DNA of 14,034 nucleotides from Acholeplasmataceae bacterium (GTDB lineage Bacteria; Bacillota_I; Bacilli_A; Acholeplasmatales; Acholeplasmataceae), in assembly GCA_012520715.1 (NCBI GenBank), contig JAAYNT010000019.1:1-14034 (forward strand), written 5' to 3'. The translations under genes were made by a program, and so were the position numbers. Below the pieces are notes generated by a model, which saw only the letters and a program-made list of their open reading frames with translations, made no database searches and had not been told where the DNA came from. The number at the start of each line of letters is the position of its first letter. The first letter of the stretch is position 1. Below, in pieces: positions 7,001-14,034 of the stretch.

Positions 7001-7009
7001 AGGATGTGA
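7001..7009 (+). promoter_or_regulatory. RBS that places the subunit E start at GTG 7015
   Basis: AGGATGTGA matches the AGGAGGTGA consensus at eight of nine positions. The GTG at 7006 lies inside it, so GTG 7015, 5 bases downstream, is the likely start codon. Confidence 0.65.
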
Positions 7010-7014
7010 TTAAG

Positions 7015-7644
7015 GTGAGTAAAGATAAAAAAACAGAAATAAATATCCAAGAAGAAAAAAGTATAGAGAAAAAAGCATCAATTAGTGATGCTATTTTAGC
7101 AATCGGTAAATCGGAAGCTAAAGAAATAAGAAAAAAAGCTGATAAAGAAGCTAAAGAAATCGAATCAAAATTAATAAATGATGCTAAAAAAGAAGCTGAT
7201 GAAATTATCTTAAAAGCTAAAGTAGAAGCTGACGGACTTTTAAAAAGTCAAGAAATGTCTCATGAGCTTGCTAAAAGACAAGCGATGCTTGTTGCCAAAA
7301 GTAAGATGATGGATAAGCTTTTTGATAATGCATATGAAAAAATCAAAACATTATCAGAAAAAGAGTTTTTAGAATTTATTATTAACTTACTAAAAGATGA
7401 AAAATATGAAGGAACTGAAGAAATTAAAGTAAATAAAAATGATTATAAACTTTATGAAAAATTAATTCCAAAAGTTAATAAAGAATTAAAAACTAACTTT
7501 ATTCTATCAAAAGATCCAGTTAATATAGATAGTGGATTTTTAATTATTGGTAAGTATTATGACTTAAATTTTGATTTTATGGAAATTATTGAGTTAGTTA
7601 GAAAAAAATATGAAACCAAACTATCAGAGGAGCTATTTAACTAA
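7015..7644 (+). CDS. ntpE: V-type ATPase peripheral-stalk subunit E
   Basis: A 209-residue protein when started at GTG 7015 (M-S-K-D-K-K-T-E-I). The first half, up to about residue 95, is an alanine/glutamate/lysine-rich coiled coil (K-E-A-K-E-I-E-S-K..., K-E-A-D-E-I-I-L-K-A-K-V-E-A-D). It is followed by a globular mixed domain with D-S-G-F-L-I-I-G near residue 165, which matches the E family's conserved G-G pattern before the C-terminal helix. E and the G/H protein form the stator stalk heterodimer that stops the A3B3 head from turning. The gene lies between K and C as in the E. hirae operon and ends 2 bases before the next ATG. The N-terminal 20 residues are rich in Lys and Glu and look like a flexible extension. 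Confidence 0.92.
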   Translation: MSKDKKTEINIQEEKSIEKKASISDAILAIGKSEAKEIRKKADKEAKEIESKLINDAKKEADEIILKAKVEADGLLKSQEMSHELAKRQAMLVAKSKMMDKLFDNAYEKIKTLSEKEFLEFIINLLKDEKYEGTEEIKVNKNDYKLYEKLIPKVNKELKTNFILSKDPVNIDSGFLIIGKYYDLNFDFMEIIELVRKKYETKLSEELFN

Positions 7645-7646
7645 TA

Positions 7647-8597
7647 ATGAATTATATTTTTGCTAGTGGAGCGATTGGTGTTAAAACTACCGAGCTCTTT
7701 AAGGAAAATGAATATTTAACACTTCAAAAAGCTGATAAAGGCGATTACTTTAAAACATTACGTGACCTTGGTTACGGTTTTGATCATGTCGCTTATTACT
7801 TAGATGATGTTATTACTAATGAACTAATCAAAGTAAAATCCCAGCTTTTACAAGTCGTACCAAGCCCAAATATAATAAGACTTTGGTTTTTAAAGTATGA
7901 TTTAATTAATATTAAATTAATTATTAAAAATCATTATTTCTTACAAAACCAAGATATTAAATTTGATCAAGCGGCAACTATTTCAGTTGATGAGTTAAAA
8001 GAAGCCTTAATTAATAATAACTTTGATAAAGTTAGTGATATTAACACTAAATTACTTCGATCAATTAATGAACAAGTAAATAATAAAATGACTAGCCAAC
8101 AAGTAAGTCTTTTAGTAGATAAAATAGTATATAACTATATTTTAGATGAAGCTATTAGATTAGGTGAAGCACCATTTATTACATACTTTAAAGAGTATAT
8201 TGATTCAAGAAATCTATTAACTATGTATCGTGCAGAAAAAATTAATCTAAATCAAAATCTATTAAAAGAAGTTTTAATTGATGGTGGTTATGTATCAATT
8301 GATACACTACTTTCAATTTATCAAAAACTTCCACTTGAACAAGTCGAAGTTTTAAAACTTCACTATTCAAAAGAAGTGTTAGAAGTAATACAAACACTTA
8401 ATGAACATAAAGATTTATCACTACTGGAAAAAGTAAGTAGTGAAGAAATATTAGAAAAATTAGTTAACTACGGCTATGATACGTTCTCAAGTGGACCAGT
8501 AGTTAATTATTTAGTTAAAAAAGAATTTGAAATTAATAACGTAAGAAGATTATATTTTGATAAAGATATTGATCTTAGTAAGTTATTAAAATATTAG
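7647..8597 (+). CDS. ntpC: V-type ATPase subunit C (central rotor-shaft cap, d-type)
   Basis: This 316-residue, mostly helical soluble protein has three repeated helical units typical of V/A-type subunit C (eukaryotic d), the socket that joins the D/F shaft to the K ring. Recognisable segments are L-W-F-L-K-Y-D-L-I-N-I-K-L-I-I-K (near 76-91), the helix bundle around Y-F-K-E-Y-I-D-S-R-N-L-L-T-M-Y-R (near 180-195), and the C-terminal Y-L-V-K-K-E-F-E-I-N-N-V-R-R-L-Y-F family signature (near 289-305). Length is about the 320-330 usual for the family. ATG 7647 follows the previous stop by 2 bases; the nearest RBS-like site, AGAGGAG (7626-7632), is a rather distant 14 bases away, so reading may depend on coupling to subunit E translation. 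Confidence 0.94.
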   Translation: MNYIFASGAIGVKTTELFKENEYLTLQKADKGDYFKTLRDLGYGFDHVAYYLDDVITNELIKVKSQLLQVVPSPNIIRLWFLKYDLINIKLIIKNHYFLQNQDIKFDQAATISVDELKEALINNNFDKVSDINTKLLRSINEQVNNKMTSQQVSLLVDKIVYNYILDEAIRLGEAPFITYFKEYIDSRNLLTMYRAEKINLNQNLLKEVLIDGGYVSIDTLLSIYQKLPLEQVEVLKLHYSKEVLEVIQTLNEHKDLSLLEKVSSEEILEKLVNYGYDTFSSGPVVNYLVKKEFEINNVRRLYFDKDIDLSKLLKY

Positions 8598-8608
8598 GAG
8601 GGAAGTAA

Positions 8609-8923
8609 ATGAAACATCCACAAATAGCTTGTATAGGCGAAAATGAAGATATTATTATCTTTAATGGAATTGGAATTACTCCCTTTGTTATAAAAGACCG
8701 TAAAGAAGTCTCAAAAAAGATCGACGAACTTGCCGAAGGCGGCACAAAGGTAGTGATTGTTAGTGATATTTTCCAAGAAGGTATTAGTGAAACCTTAGAA
8801 AAATATCAGGAACAATCATTTCCAATTATTCTACTACTACCATTAGGTGGAGTAGAAACTGGACTCGGAATCGAAAAAATAAGAAAAGATGTCGAAAGAG
8901 CCATCGGCATTAACATCTTTTAG
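8609..8923 (+). CDS. ntpG: V-type ATPase subunit F (rotor-shaft regulatory subunit, NtpG in E. hirae)
   Basis: A 104-residue alternating beta/alpha protein of the small F family, which binds subunit D in the central shaft. The opening I-A-C-I-G-E-N-E-D-I-I-I-F-N-G-I-G-I and the middle stretch V-V-I-V-S-D-I-F-Q-E-G-I-S-E-T-L match the family's first and third strands (usual form I-x-V-I-G-D-x-D-x-x-x-G-F-x-L-x-G and I-I-x-I-T-E). The C-terminal I-R-K-D-V-E-R-A-I-G-I-N-I is the helix that packs on subunit D. Length is normal. A very strong RBS (AGGAGGG, 8596-8602) overlaps the stop of subunit C. Confidence 0.93.
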   Translation: MKHPQIACIGENEDIIIFNGIGITPFVIKDRKEVSKKIDELAEGGTKVVIVSDIFQEGISETLEKYQEQSFPIILLLPLGGVETGLGIEKIRKDVERAIGINIF

Positions 8924-8930
8924 GAGTGAT
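8922..8930 (+). promoter_or_regulatory. RBS that places the subunit A start at ATG 8935
   Basis: AGGAGTGAT, with AGGAG overlapping the stop of subunit F, is positioned for ATG 8935. A GTG at 8926 opens the frame three codons earlier but lies inside this site. Confidence 0.7.
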
Positions 8931-8934
8931 ATAT

Positions 8935-10707
8935 ATGCAGAAAAATAAGAAAAAACATGGAATTATTACTAAAGTTTCAGGACCACTAATTGTAGCTAAA
9001 GGAATGCAAGACGTTCAAGTATATGACGTAGTGCATGTAAGTGAGCGAAGATTAATTGGTGAAGTTATTGAACTTCGTGATGATTTAGCATCAATTCAAG
9101 TTTATGAAGAGACTGCTGGAATTGGACCAGGAGAACCAGTCTATTTTACTAATGAACCATTATCAGTAGAACTTGGACCTGGTTTAATTGAAGGAATATT
9201 CGATGGTATTCAAAGACCACTTGATGCTATTTATGAAGTTAGTGGTAATCAAATTCCACTTGGAATTGATATTCCTAAGTTAAACAGAGAAAAAATTTGG
9301 GACTTTAAACCAACTTCTAAAGTTGGTGACGTTGTAAAAGGCGGAGACATTATTGGAGAAGTACTTGAGACAAACTCTGTTAACCATAAAATTATGGTAC
9401 CACCTAATATTAGTGGAAAAATTGTAAAAATTAACGAAGTTAGTGGACCAGTTACTGAAACTGTTTGTGAACTAGAAGATAAAAATGGCAACATTATTAA
9501 ACTAAATATGATTCAATACTGGCCAGTTCGTAAACGTAGACCATACTTAGAAAAAATTGCTCCAAATCAACCAATGATTACTGGACAAAGAGTTATTGAT
9601 ACATTATTTCCAATCGCAATGGGCGGAATTGCAGCAATTCCTGGACCATTTGGATCTGGAAAAACTGTTGTTCAACACCAACTAGCAAAATGGGCTGAAG
9701 CCGATATTATTGTTTATGTAGGTTGTGGTGAACGCGGTAATGAGATGACTGACGTATTAATGGAGTTCCCACGACTAGATGACCCTAGAACTGGTGAAAC
9801 TTTAATGAAACGTACAGTATTAATTGCTAATACATCAAATATGCCAGTTGCTGCTAGAGAAGCATCAATTTATACTGGTATTACCATTGCTGAATATTTT
9901 AGAGATATGGGCTATAAAGTAGCGATCATGGCTGATTCAACATCACGCTGGGCGGAAGCACTTCGTGAAATGTCAGGACGTTTAGAAGAAATGCCAGGTG
10001 AAGAAGGATATCCAGCTTACCTTTCATCAAGACTTGCTGAGTTTTATGAAAGAGCAGGTTATGTAAAAACAATCGGATCTAATCCAAGAGAAGGTGCAGT
10101 TACGGCAATTGGGGCGGTATCGCCACCAGGTGGGGATACTTCAGAGCCAGTCAGCCAGGCCACTTTAAGAATTGTTAAAGTATTTTGGGGCTTAAGTGCA
10201 CAACTAGCATACGCTAGACACTTCCCAGCAATTGACTGGATTAGAAGTTATTCGCTTTACCAGGACGTATTAGACGATTATTTTGATAAAAATATTAAAT
10301 CTCGTTGGTCATATCAAGTAAGAAGAACAATGACAATCTTACAAGAAGAATCTTCACTACAAGAAATTGTTCGCTTAGTTGGTATGGACTCACTAGATTA
10401 CAACGACCGTTTAAAATTAAACGCTGCTGGAATGATTAGAGAAGACTTCTTACATCAAAATGCTTTCCATGAGGTTGATACTCATACATCACTACAAAAG
10501 CAATATTTAATGTTAAATATTATTTTTGAGTGGTATGATCATGCCTTAAAAGCAATCAAAGAAAGAGTTAGATACGAAAATTTAGTAAATATGGAAGTTT
10601 TAGAAGAAATCGGAAGACTAAAATATGTAACTGAAGATGAGTTTTTAACAAGTTATAAAGAAATTAGAACTAAAATGCGTGAAGAATTTGAAAAGATAAG
10701 TGGGTGA
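8935..10707 (+). CDS. ntpA: V-type ATPase catalytic subunit A
   Basis: A 590-residue protein with the full catalytic-subunit architecture. An N-terminal beta barrel (about 8-75, I-I-T-K-V-S-G-P-L-I-V-A) is followed by the A-specific non-homologous insertion (about 110-195), which separates A subunits from F-type beta subunits. The nucleotide-binding domain follows, with the P-loop GPFGSGKT (237-244), the catalytic Glu266 in VGCGERGNE, and the Walker B region A-I-M-A-D-S-T-S-R-W-A-E-A-L-R-E (330-344). Then comes A-I-G-A-V-S-P-P-G-G-D-T-S-E-P-V-S, and finally the C-terminal helical domain. Every catalytic position looks intact. With subunit B it makes the A3B3 hexamer that hydrolyses ATP. The start is ATG 8935 rather than GTG 8926, because AGGAGTGAT is the RBS. 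The stop is 4 bases before subunit B. Confidence 0.98.
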   Translation: MQKNKKKHGIITKVSGPLIVAKGMQDVQVYDVVHVSERRLIGEVIELRDDLASIQVYEETAGIGPGEPVYFTNEPLSVELGPGLIEGIFDGIQRPLDAIYEVSGNQIPLGIDIPKLNREKIWDFKPTSKVGDVVKGGDIIGEVLETNSVNHKIMVPPNISGKIVKINEVSGPVTETVCELEDKNGNIIKLNMIQYWPVRKRRPYLEKIAPNQPMITGQRVIDTLFPIAMGGIAAIPGPFGSGKTVVQHQLAKWAEADIIVYVGCGERGNEMTDVLMEFPRLDDPRTGETLMKRTVLIANTSNMPVAAREASIYTGITIAEYFRDMGYKVAIMADSTSRWAEALREMSGRLEEMPGEEGYPAYLSSRLAEFYERAGYVKTIGSNPREGAVTAIGAVSPPGGDTSEPVSQATLRIVKVFWGLSAQLAYARHFPAIDWIRSYSLYQDVLDDYFDKNIKSRWSYQVRRTMTILQEESSLQEIVRLVGMDSLDYNDRLKLNAAGMIREDFLHQNAFHEVDTHTSLQKQYLMLNIIFEWYDHALKAIKERVRYENLVNMEVLEEIGRLKYVTEDEFLTSYKEIRTKMREEFEKISG

Positions 10708-10711
10708 TTAA

Positions 10712-12094
10712 ATGGCTGTAAGAGAATATAAAACAATTAAAGAAGTAGTAGGACCACTAATGTTAGTTGATCATGTTGAAGGTGTTAAGTTTGATGAGTT
10801 AGTACGAATTAAACAAGCTAATGGTGAAACTAGATTGGGTAAGGTTTTAGAAATTGATAATGATAAAGCACTAGTTCAGCTATTTGAAAGCTCACAAGGA
10901 TTAAAAATAGATGATGCAAAAGCTGTCTTTTTAGGACATGGAATTGAAATTGAATTATCACCAGACATTTTAGGTAGAGTCTTTGACGGTTTAGGTAGAC
11001 CAATTGATGGTGGTGGTAAAATTATTCCAGAAATGACAATGGATATTAACGGAACACCACTAAATCCAGTGGCAAGAGATTATCCATCTGAGTTTATTCA
11101 AACTGGTGTTAGTGCCATTGATGGCCTTAACACTTTAGTTAGAGGACAAAAATTACCAATTTTCTCTGGATCAGGACTTCCACACGCAAGACTTGCCGCA
11201 CAAATTGCAAGACAAGCTAAAGTATTAGGTTCTGGCGATAAATTTGCGGTAGTATTTGCTGCAATTGGTATTACATTTGAAGAAGCCGATTATTTTATTA
11301 AAGATTTTAGAGACTCAGGAGCAATTGAGCGTAGTGTGATGTTTGTTAACCTTGCTGATGACCCAGCAATTGAGCGTATTGCTACTCCAAGAATGGCAAT
11401 TACGGCTGCTGAGTATTTAGCATTTGAACTTGGAATGCACGTGTTAGTAATTATTACTGATATTACTAACTATGCTGAAGCACTTAGAGAAGTCTCAGCA
11501 GCTAGAAAAGAAGTTCCAGGTAGAAGAGGATATCCAGGTTATTTATATACTGACCTTGCAACGCTTTATGAGCGTGCAGGTCGCGTTAGAGGATCAACTG
11601 GATCAATTACGCAAATTTCAATTCTAACAATGCCAGAAGAAGATAAAACACATCCAATTCCGGACTTAACTGGATATATTACTGAAGGACAAATTATCTT
11701 AACTCGTGAGTTATACATGAAAGGTGTTTTTCCACCAATTGATGTACTACCATCACTATCTAGACTTAAAGACAAAGGAATTGGTGAAGGTAAGACAAGA
11801 GAAGATCACGCTGATACAATGAATCAATTGTTTGCGGCTTATGCACGCGGTAAAGAAGCAAAAGAACTTTCAACTATTCTAGGTGAAAGTGCCCTATCTG
11901 ATATTGATAAATTGTATGCTAAATTTGCTGATGAATTTGAAAATCAATATATTTCTCAAGGATTTTCAAAAGATCGTTCGATTGAAGAAACTCTTAATTT
12001 AGGTTGGGATTTATTATCAATTTTACCAAGAGCGGAACTTCGTAGAATTAGTTTAAAAAATATAGAAAAATATTATCCTAATAAGGATGAATAA
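10712..12094 (+). CDS. ntpB: V-type ATPase non-catalytic subunit B
   Basis: A 460-residue regulatory subunit of the A3B3 head. The P-loop position is the degenerate F-S-G-S-G-L-P-H (151-158), with no GKT lysine, as is normal for B. The arginine finger is Arg351 in P-S-L-S-R-L (347-352), which completes the active site of the neighbouring A subunit. Further family blocks are F-D-G-L-G-R-P-I-D (91-99), Y-P-S-E-F-I-Q-T-G-V-S-A-I-D (124-137), E-V-P-G-R-R-G-Y-P-G-Y-L-Y-T-D-L-A (267-283) and Y-E-R-A-G (286-290). Length matches NtpB closely. The RBS AAGTGGGTGATT straddles the stop of subunit A, so translation of the two is probably coupled, suiting their 3:3 stoichiometry. Confidence 0.98.
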   Translation: MAVREYKTIKEVVGPLMLVDHVEGVKFDELVRIKQANGETRLGKVLEIDNDKALVQLFESSQGLKIDDAKAVFLGHGIEIELSPDILGRVFDGLGRPIDGGGKIIPEMTMDINGTPLNPVARDYPSEFIQTGVSAIDGLNTLVRGQKLPIFSGSGLPHARLAAQIARQAKVLGSGDKFAVVFAAIGITFEEADYFIKDFRDSGAIERSVMFVNLADDPAIERIATPRMAITAAEYLAFELGMHVLVIITDITNYAEALREVSAARKEVPGRRGYPGYLYTDLATLYERAGRVRGSTGSITQISILTMPEEDKTHPIPDLTGYITEGQIILTRELYMKGVFPPIDVLPSLSRLKDKGIGEGKTREDHADTMNQLFAAYARGKEAKELSTILGESALSDIDKLYAKFADEFENQYISQGFSKDRSIEETLNLGWDLLSILPRAELRRISLKNIEKYYPNKDE

Positions 12095-12108
12095 TATAGA
12101 GGTATTAC

Positions 12109-12759
12109 ATGGCTAGAAAACAAGTTACTGCAACAAGAATGGAACTAACTAGGCTCCGTAATCAACTTCAAATCGCTAAAAGAGGTCATAAATTATTAAA
12201 AGATAAACAAGACGAAATGGTTCGTCAGTTTATGATAATAGTTAGACAAAACAGAGAACTAAGATTAGAAGTTGAACATGAGCTAATTTTAGTCATGCAA
12301 AAATTTAATAATGCTAAAAACAAATCATCTAAAACTCAAATTAACGAAGCGTTATTAGTACCAGCAAGAAACTTAGAATTAAAAGAAAAAGTTAATTATA
12401 TAATGAATATTGAAACTCCATATTTGGAGTTTGAAACCAGTAAGGATTTTGACCTTACATATAGTTTTTTTACTTCACCATTAGAATTAGATGAATCACT
12501 TTTAAACTTAGCAAGTTTACTTCCTAAGTTAATTGAACTAGCTCAGCTTGATAAAGCTAGTTCAATGTTAGCATCTGAAATTGAAAAAACAAGGCGTAGA
12601 GTAAACGCCATTGAATATGTAATGATGCCAGAGATGGAAGCAATGATTAAAGAAATTAGAATGAAGTTAGAAGATAATGAGCGTTCTAACATTGTAAGAC
12701 TTATGAAGAGTAAAGAAATTATTTTAGAAAACGAAGAAAAAGGCAAAAGAGGACATTAA
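12109..12759 (+). CDS. ntpD: V-type ATPase central-shaft subunit D
   Basis: This 216-residue protein starts with the signature T-A-T-R-M-E-L-T-R-L-R-N-Q-L-Q-I-A-K-R-G-H-K-L-L-K-D-K, the N-terminal shaft helix of subunit D. It ends with the second shaft helix A-S-E-I-E-K-T-R-R-R-V-N-A-I-E-Y-V-M-M-P (about 157-175). The two long helices form the coiled coil that turns inside A3B3; the region between them (about 90-150) is a beta hairpin that binds subunit F. RBS AGAGGT (12098-12103) precedes the ATG. Position after B and length agree with E. hirae NtpD. A perfect 12-bp inverted repeat lies inside the coding region (12532-12566), reported separately. The gene is followed after only 3 bases by the aminopeptidase gene. 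Confidence 0.97.
   Translation: MARKQVTATRMELTRLRNQLQIAKRGHKLLKDKQDEMVRQFMIIVRQNRELRLEVEHELILVMQKFNNAKNKSSKTQINEALLVPARNLELKEKVNYIMNIETPYLEFETSKDFDLTYSFFTSPLELDESLLNLASLLPKLIELAQLDKASSMLASEIEKTRRRVNAIEYVMMPEMEAMIKEIRMKLEDNERSNIVRLMKSKEIILENEEKGKRGH
12532..12566. repeat. 12-bp perfect inverted repeat inside the subunit D gene
   Basis: ATTGAACTAGCT (12532-12543) and AGCTAGTTCAAT (12555-12566) are exact reverse complements separated by 11 bases. As RNA they could form a 12-bp stem. No T run follows, so it is not a standard terminator. A smaller 8-bp hairpin (12413-12420 with 12425-12432, 4-base loop) lies about 100 bases upstream in the same gene. Confidence 0.8.
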
Positions 12760-12762
12760 AAA

Positions 12763-13995
12763 ATGGAACAATTATTACAAAAATACGCAGAACTAATAGT
12801 AAAAGTAGGAGCTAACGTTCAAAAAGATCAACGAGTTTTAATTCGTGCCACTACTGATAATAATAAAATAGTTCGCTTAATTACTAAAGAAGCCTACTTA
12901 GTAGGAGCTAAAGAAGTATTAGTACAATGGTCAGATGATGAGGTTAGTTTACTTGACGGACTACATCAATCAATTGAAACAATGAAAGAAGTACCAGAAT
13001 ACGTAGTAAAAAGAGCTGAGTACTTAGTTGAAGAAAATGTATGTCACATTGCAATTACTTCACCAGTACCGGGGCTACTTAAAGATGTAGATCCAAATAA
13101 ACTTCAAGCTAGAGCCTTAGCTACTCAAACCAAACTTCAATTTTTCCAAGAGTTTGTTATGGGTAACGGTGTTCAATGGGTTGTCGCTGCTGCACCTAAT
13201 CCAACATGGGCTAAAAGAGTATTTCCAGAAGCTAAATCTAGTGATGAAGCAGAAAAATTATTATGGGAAGCAATTTTAAAAGCAAGCCGTGTTACTAAAG
13301 ATAATGACCCAATTAAAGAATGGGAACTACATAATAAAACATTATCTAAACACAACAATCTTTTAAATGAGTTAAACTTTAAATCACTACACTTTAAAAA
13401 TAGTTTAGGTACTGACATTACTGTTGAGTTAATTAAAGACCATATTTGGTCTGGTGGCCAAGAAGTAAGTTTAAAAGGTGTATTATTTAATCCAAATATA
13501 CCAACTGAAGAAACATTTACAATGCCTTACAAATATGGAGTTAATGGTAAAGTAGTTGCTACTAAACCACTTAACTACCAAGGTAAGTTAATTGAAGATT
13601 TTTGGTTAGAGTTTAAAGATGGTAAAGTAGTAAATCACTTTGCCAAAAAAGAACAAGCTGCTCTTGAAGCACTTCTTAATTTAGATGAAGGCTCAAGATA
13701 CTTAGGAGAGATTGCCCTAATTTCTCATGACTCACCAATTTCTAATATGAACATCTTATTTTATAATACTTTATTTGATGAGAATGCTTCATGCCATATG
13801 GCATTAGGAAGAGCTTATCCAATGAATGTTAAAGGTGGAACAAACATGACTAAAGAAGAGCTTCAAGCAATCGATTACAACAACTCATTAAATCATGAAG
13901 ATTTCATGTTTGGTTCAAGTGATATGGAAATTGTAGGAACAAAATATAACGGAGAGAAAGTAGTAGTTTTTAAAAATGGTAACTTTGCAATATAA
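12763..13995 (+). CDS. M29-family metallo-aminopeptidase (AmpS/PepS type)
   Basis: This 410-residue cytoplasmic aminopeptidase of the thermophilic-metalloprotease M29 family removes N-terminal residues from peptides and uses two divalent metals. The expected ligand positions are present: Glu250 in N-I-P-T-E-E-T-F, Glu316 in L-G-E-I-A-L, His345 in A-S-C-H-M-A-L-G, and His378 and Asp380 in N-H-E-D-F-M-F-G-S-S-D. The first three fall at the same numbers as remembered for Thermus AmpT. The N-terminus M-E-Q-L-L-Q-K-Y-A-E-L-I-V-K-V-G-A-N-V-Q-K-D-Q-R-V is also typical, and the length matches the usual 405-415. The RBS AGAGGA (12748-12753) lies in the end of the subunit D gene; the 3-base gap shows co-transcription with the ATPase. 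Its physiological tie to the ATPase, if any, is unknown. No signal peptide is present. Confidence 0.95.
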   Translation: MEQLLQKYAELIVKVGANVQKDQRVLIRATTDNNKIVRLITKEAYLVGAKEVLVQWSDDEVSLLDGLHQSIETMKEVPEYVVKRAEYLVEENVCHIAITSPVPGLLKDVDPNKLQARALATQTKLQFFQEFVMGNGVQWVVAAAPNPTWAKRVFPEAKSSDEAEKLLWEAILKASRVTKDNDPIKEWELHNKTLSKHNNLLNELNFKSLHFKNSLGTDITVELIKDHIWSGGQEVSLKGVLFNPNIPTEETFTMPYKYGVNGKVVATKPLNYQGKLIEDFWLEFKDGKVVNHFAKKEQAALEALLNLDEGSRYLGEIALISHDSPISNMNILFYNTLFDENASCHMALGRAYPMNVKGGTNMTKEELQAIDYNNSLNHEDFMFGSSDMEIVGTKYNGEKVVVFKNGNFAI

Positions 13996-13998
13996 AAA

Positions 13999-14034
13999 AT
14001 GAGAAAGATATATTTATTGTTGGCATTTGTTTTA
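13999..14034 (+). CDS. Start of a probable exported protein or lipoprotein (3' end outside window)
   Basis: An ATG 3 bases after the aminopeptidase stop opens M-R-K-I-Y-L-L-L-A-F-V-L up to the last base of the window. A short positive N-terminus followed by a run of hydrophobic residues is the beginning of a signal peptide or first membrane helix. There is no terminator before it, so it continues the operon. There is no clear Shine-Dalgarno sequence in the preceding 20 bases, which makes the call tentative. No function can be assigned from twelve residues. Confidence 0.5.
   Translation, partial: MRKIYLLLAFVL

Noticed and set aside
10712..12094. Missing GKT lysine in subunit B as a sign of a defective ATPase
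   Set aside because: Subunit B is non-catalytic and normally has a degenerate P-loop; the arginine finger is present.
4314..12759. F-type ATP synthase or a mycoplasma code with UGA as Trp
   Set aside because: The A-subunit insertion, the four-helix K subunit and the gene order are V/A-type; TGA terminates two genes cleanly at the junctions with their neighbours.
1..14034. Mobile elements, CRISPR arrays, tRNA/rRNA, phage or defence genes
   Set aside because: No transposase or integrase motifs, regular direct repeats, or cloverleaf/rRNA-like sequence were seen; the genes are housekeeping and co-oriented.

Overview
The window is AT-rich, Gram-positive-type DNA, read entirely on the + strand. 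UGA is used as a stop (ends of the ntpF-like and ntpA genes) and all Trp codons are UGG, so this is the standard bacterial code. Shine-Dalgarno sites are strong, AGA dominates Arg codons, and there are short GC hairpin + U-run terminators. An Acholeplasma/Izemoplasma/Haloplasma-like relative or another low-GC Firmicute fits. A UGA=Trp mycoplasma does not. The lineage assignment is inference.

Left part (1-2354): the C-terminal part of a beta-propeller protein, cut by the window edge and closed by a clear terminator, then a membrane-anchored endonuclease/exonuclease/phosphatase-fold protein. The apparent true start of the latter (1199, with a strong RBS) is out of frame with the rest of the gene by one base next to a run of six A.

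Middle (2355-4219): a single-gene unit for a Na+/phosphate cotransporter of the NptA/PhoU type, ending in an unusually long nested terminator hairpin.

Right part (4220-14034): a tightly packed operon for a complete V/A-type ATPase in the order stalk G/H - I - K - E - C - F - A - B - D, the same order as Enterococcus hirae ntpFIKECGABD. An M29 metallo-aminopeptidase follows after 3 bases, and 3 bases later comes the start of a predicted exported protein that runs off the window. No terminator is visible inside this unit. The rotor subunit K keeps every residue position known to bind Na+ in the E. hirae ring, so the pump most likely moves Na+.

Taken together, a Na+-pumping ATPase lies beside a Na+-driven phosphate importer and a probably extracellular phosphodiesterase/nuclease-fold enzyme. 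This suggests, without proving, a Na+-based energy economy with phosphate scavenging. Three V-ATPase genes (stalk G/H, E, A) probably start a few codons downstream of the longest open frame, because the upstream GTG lies inside the Shine-Dalgarno sequence. I found no tRNA, rRNA, CRISPR array, insertion sequence or phage gene, and no gene-free stretch longer than about 200 bases. The window is largely ordinary core metabolism. The best second looks are the frame break in the EEP gene, the Na+ site, the operator-like palindromes and the intragenic inverted repeat in the D gene.
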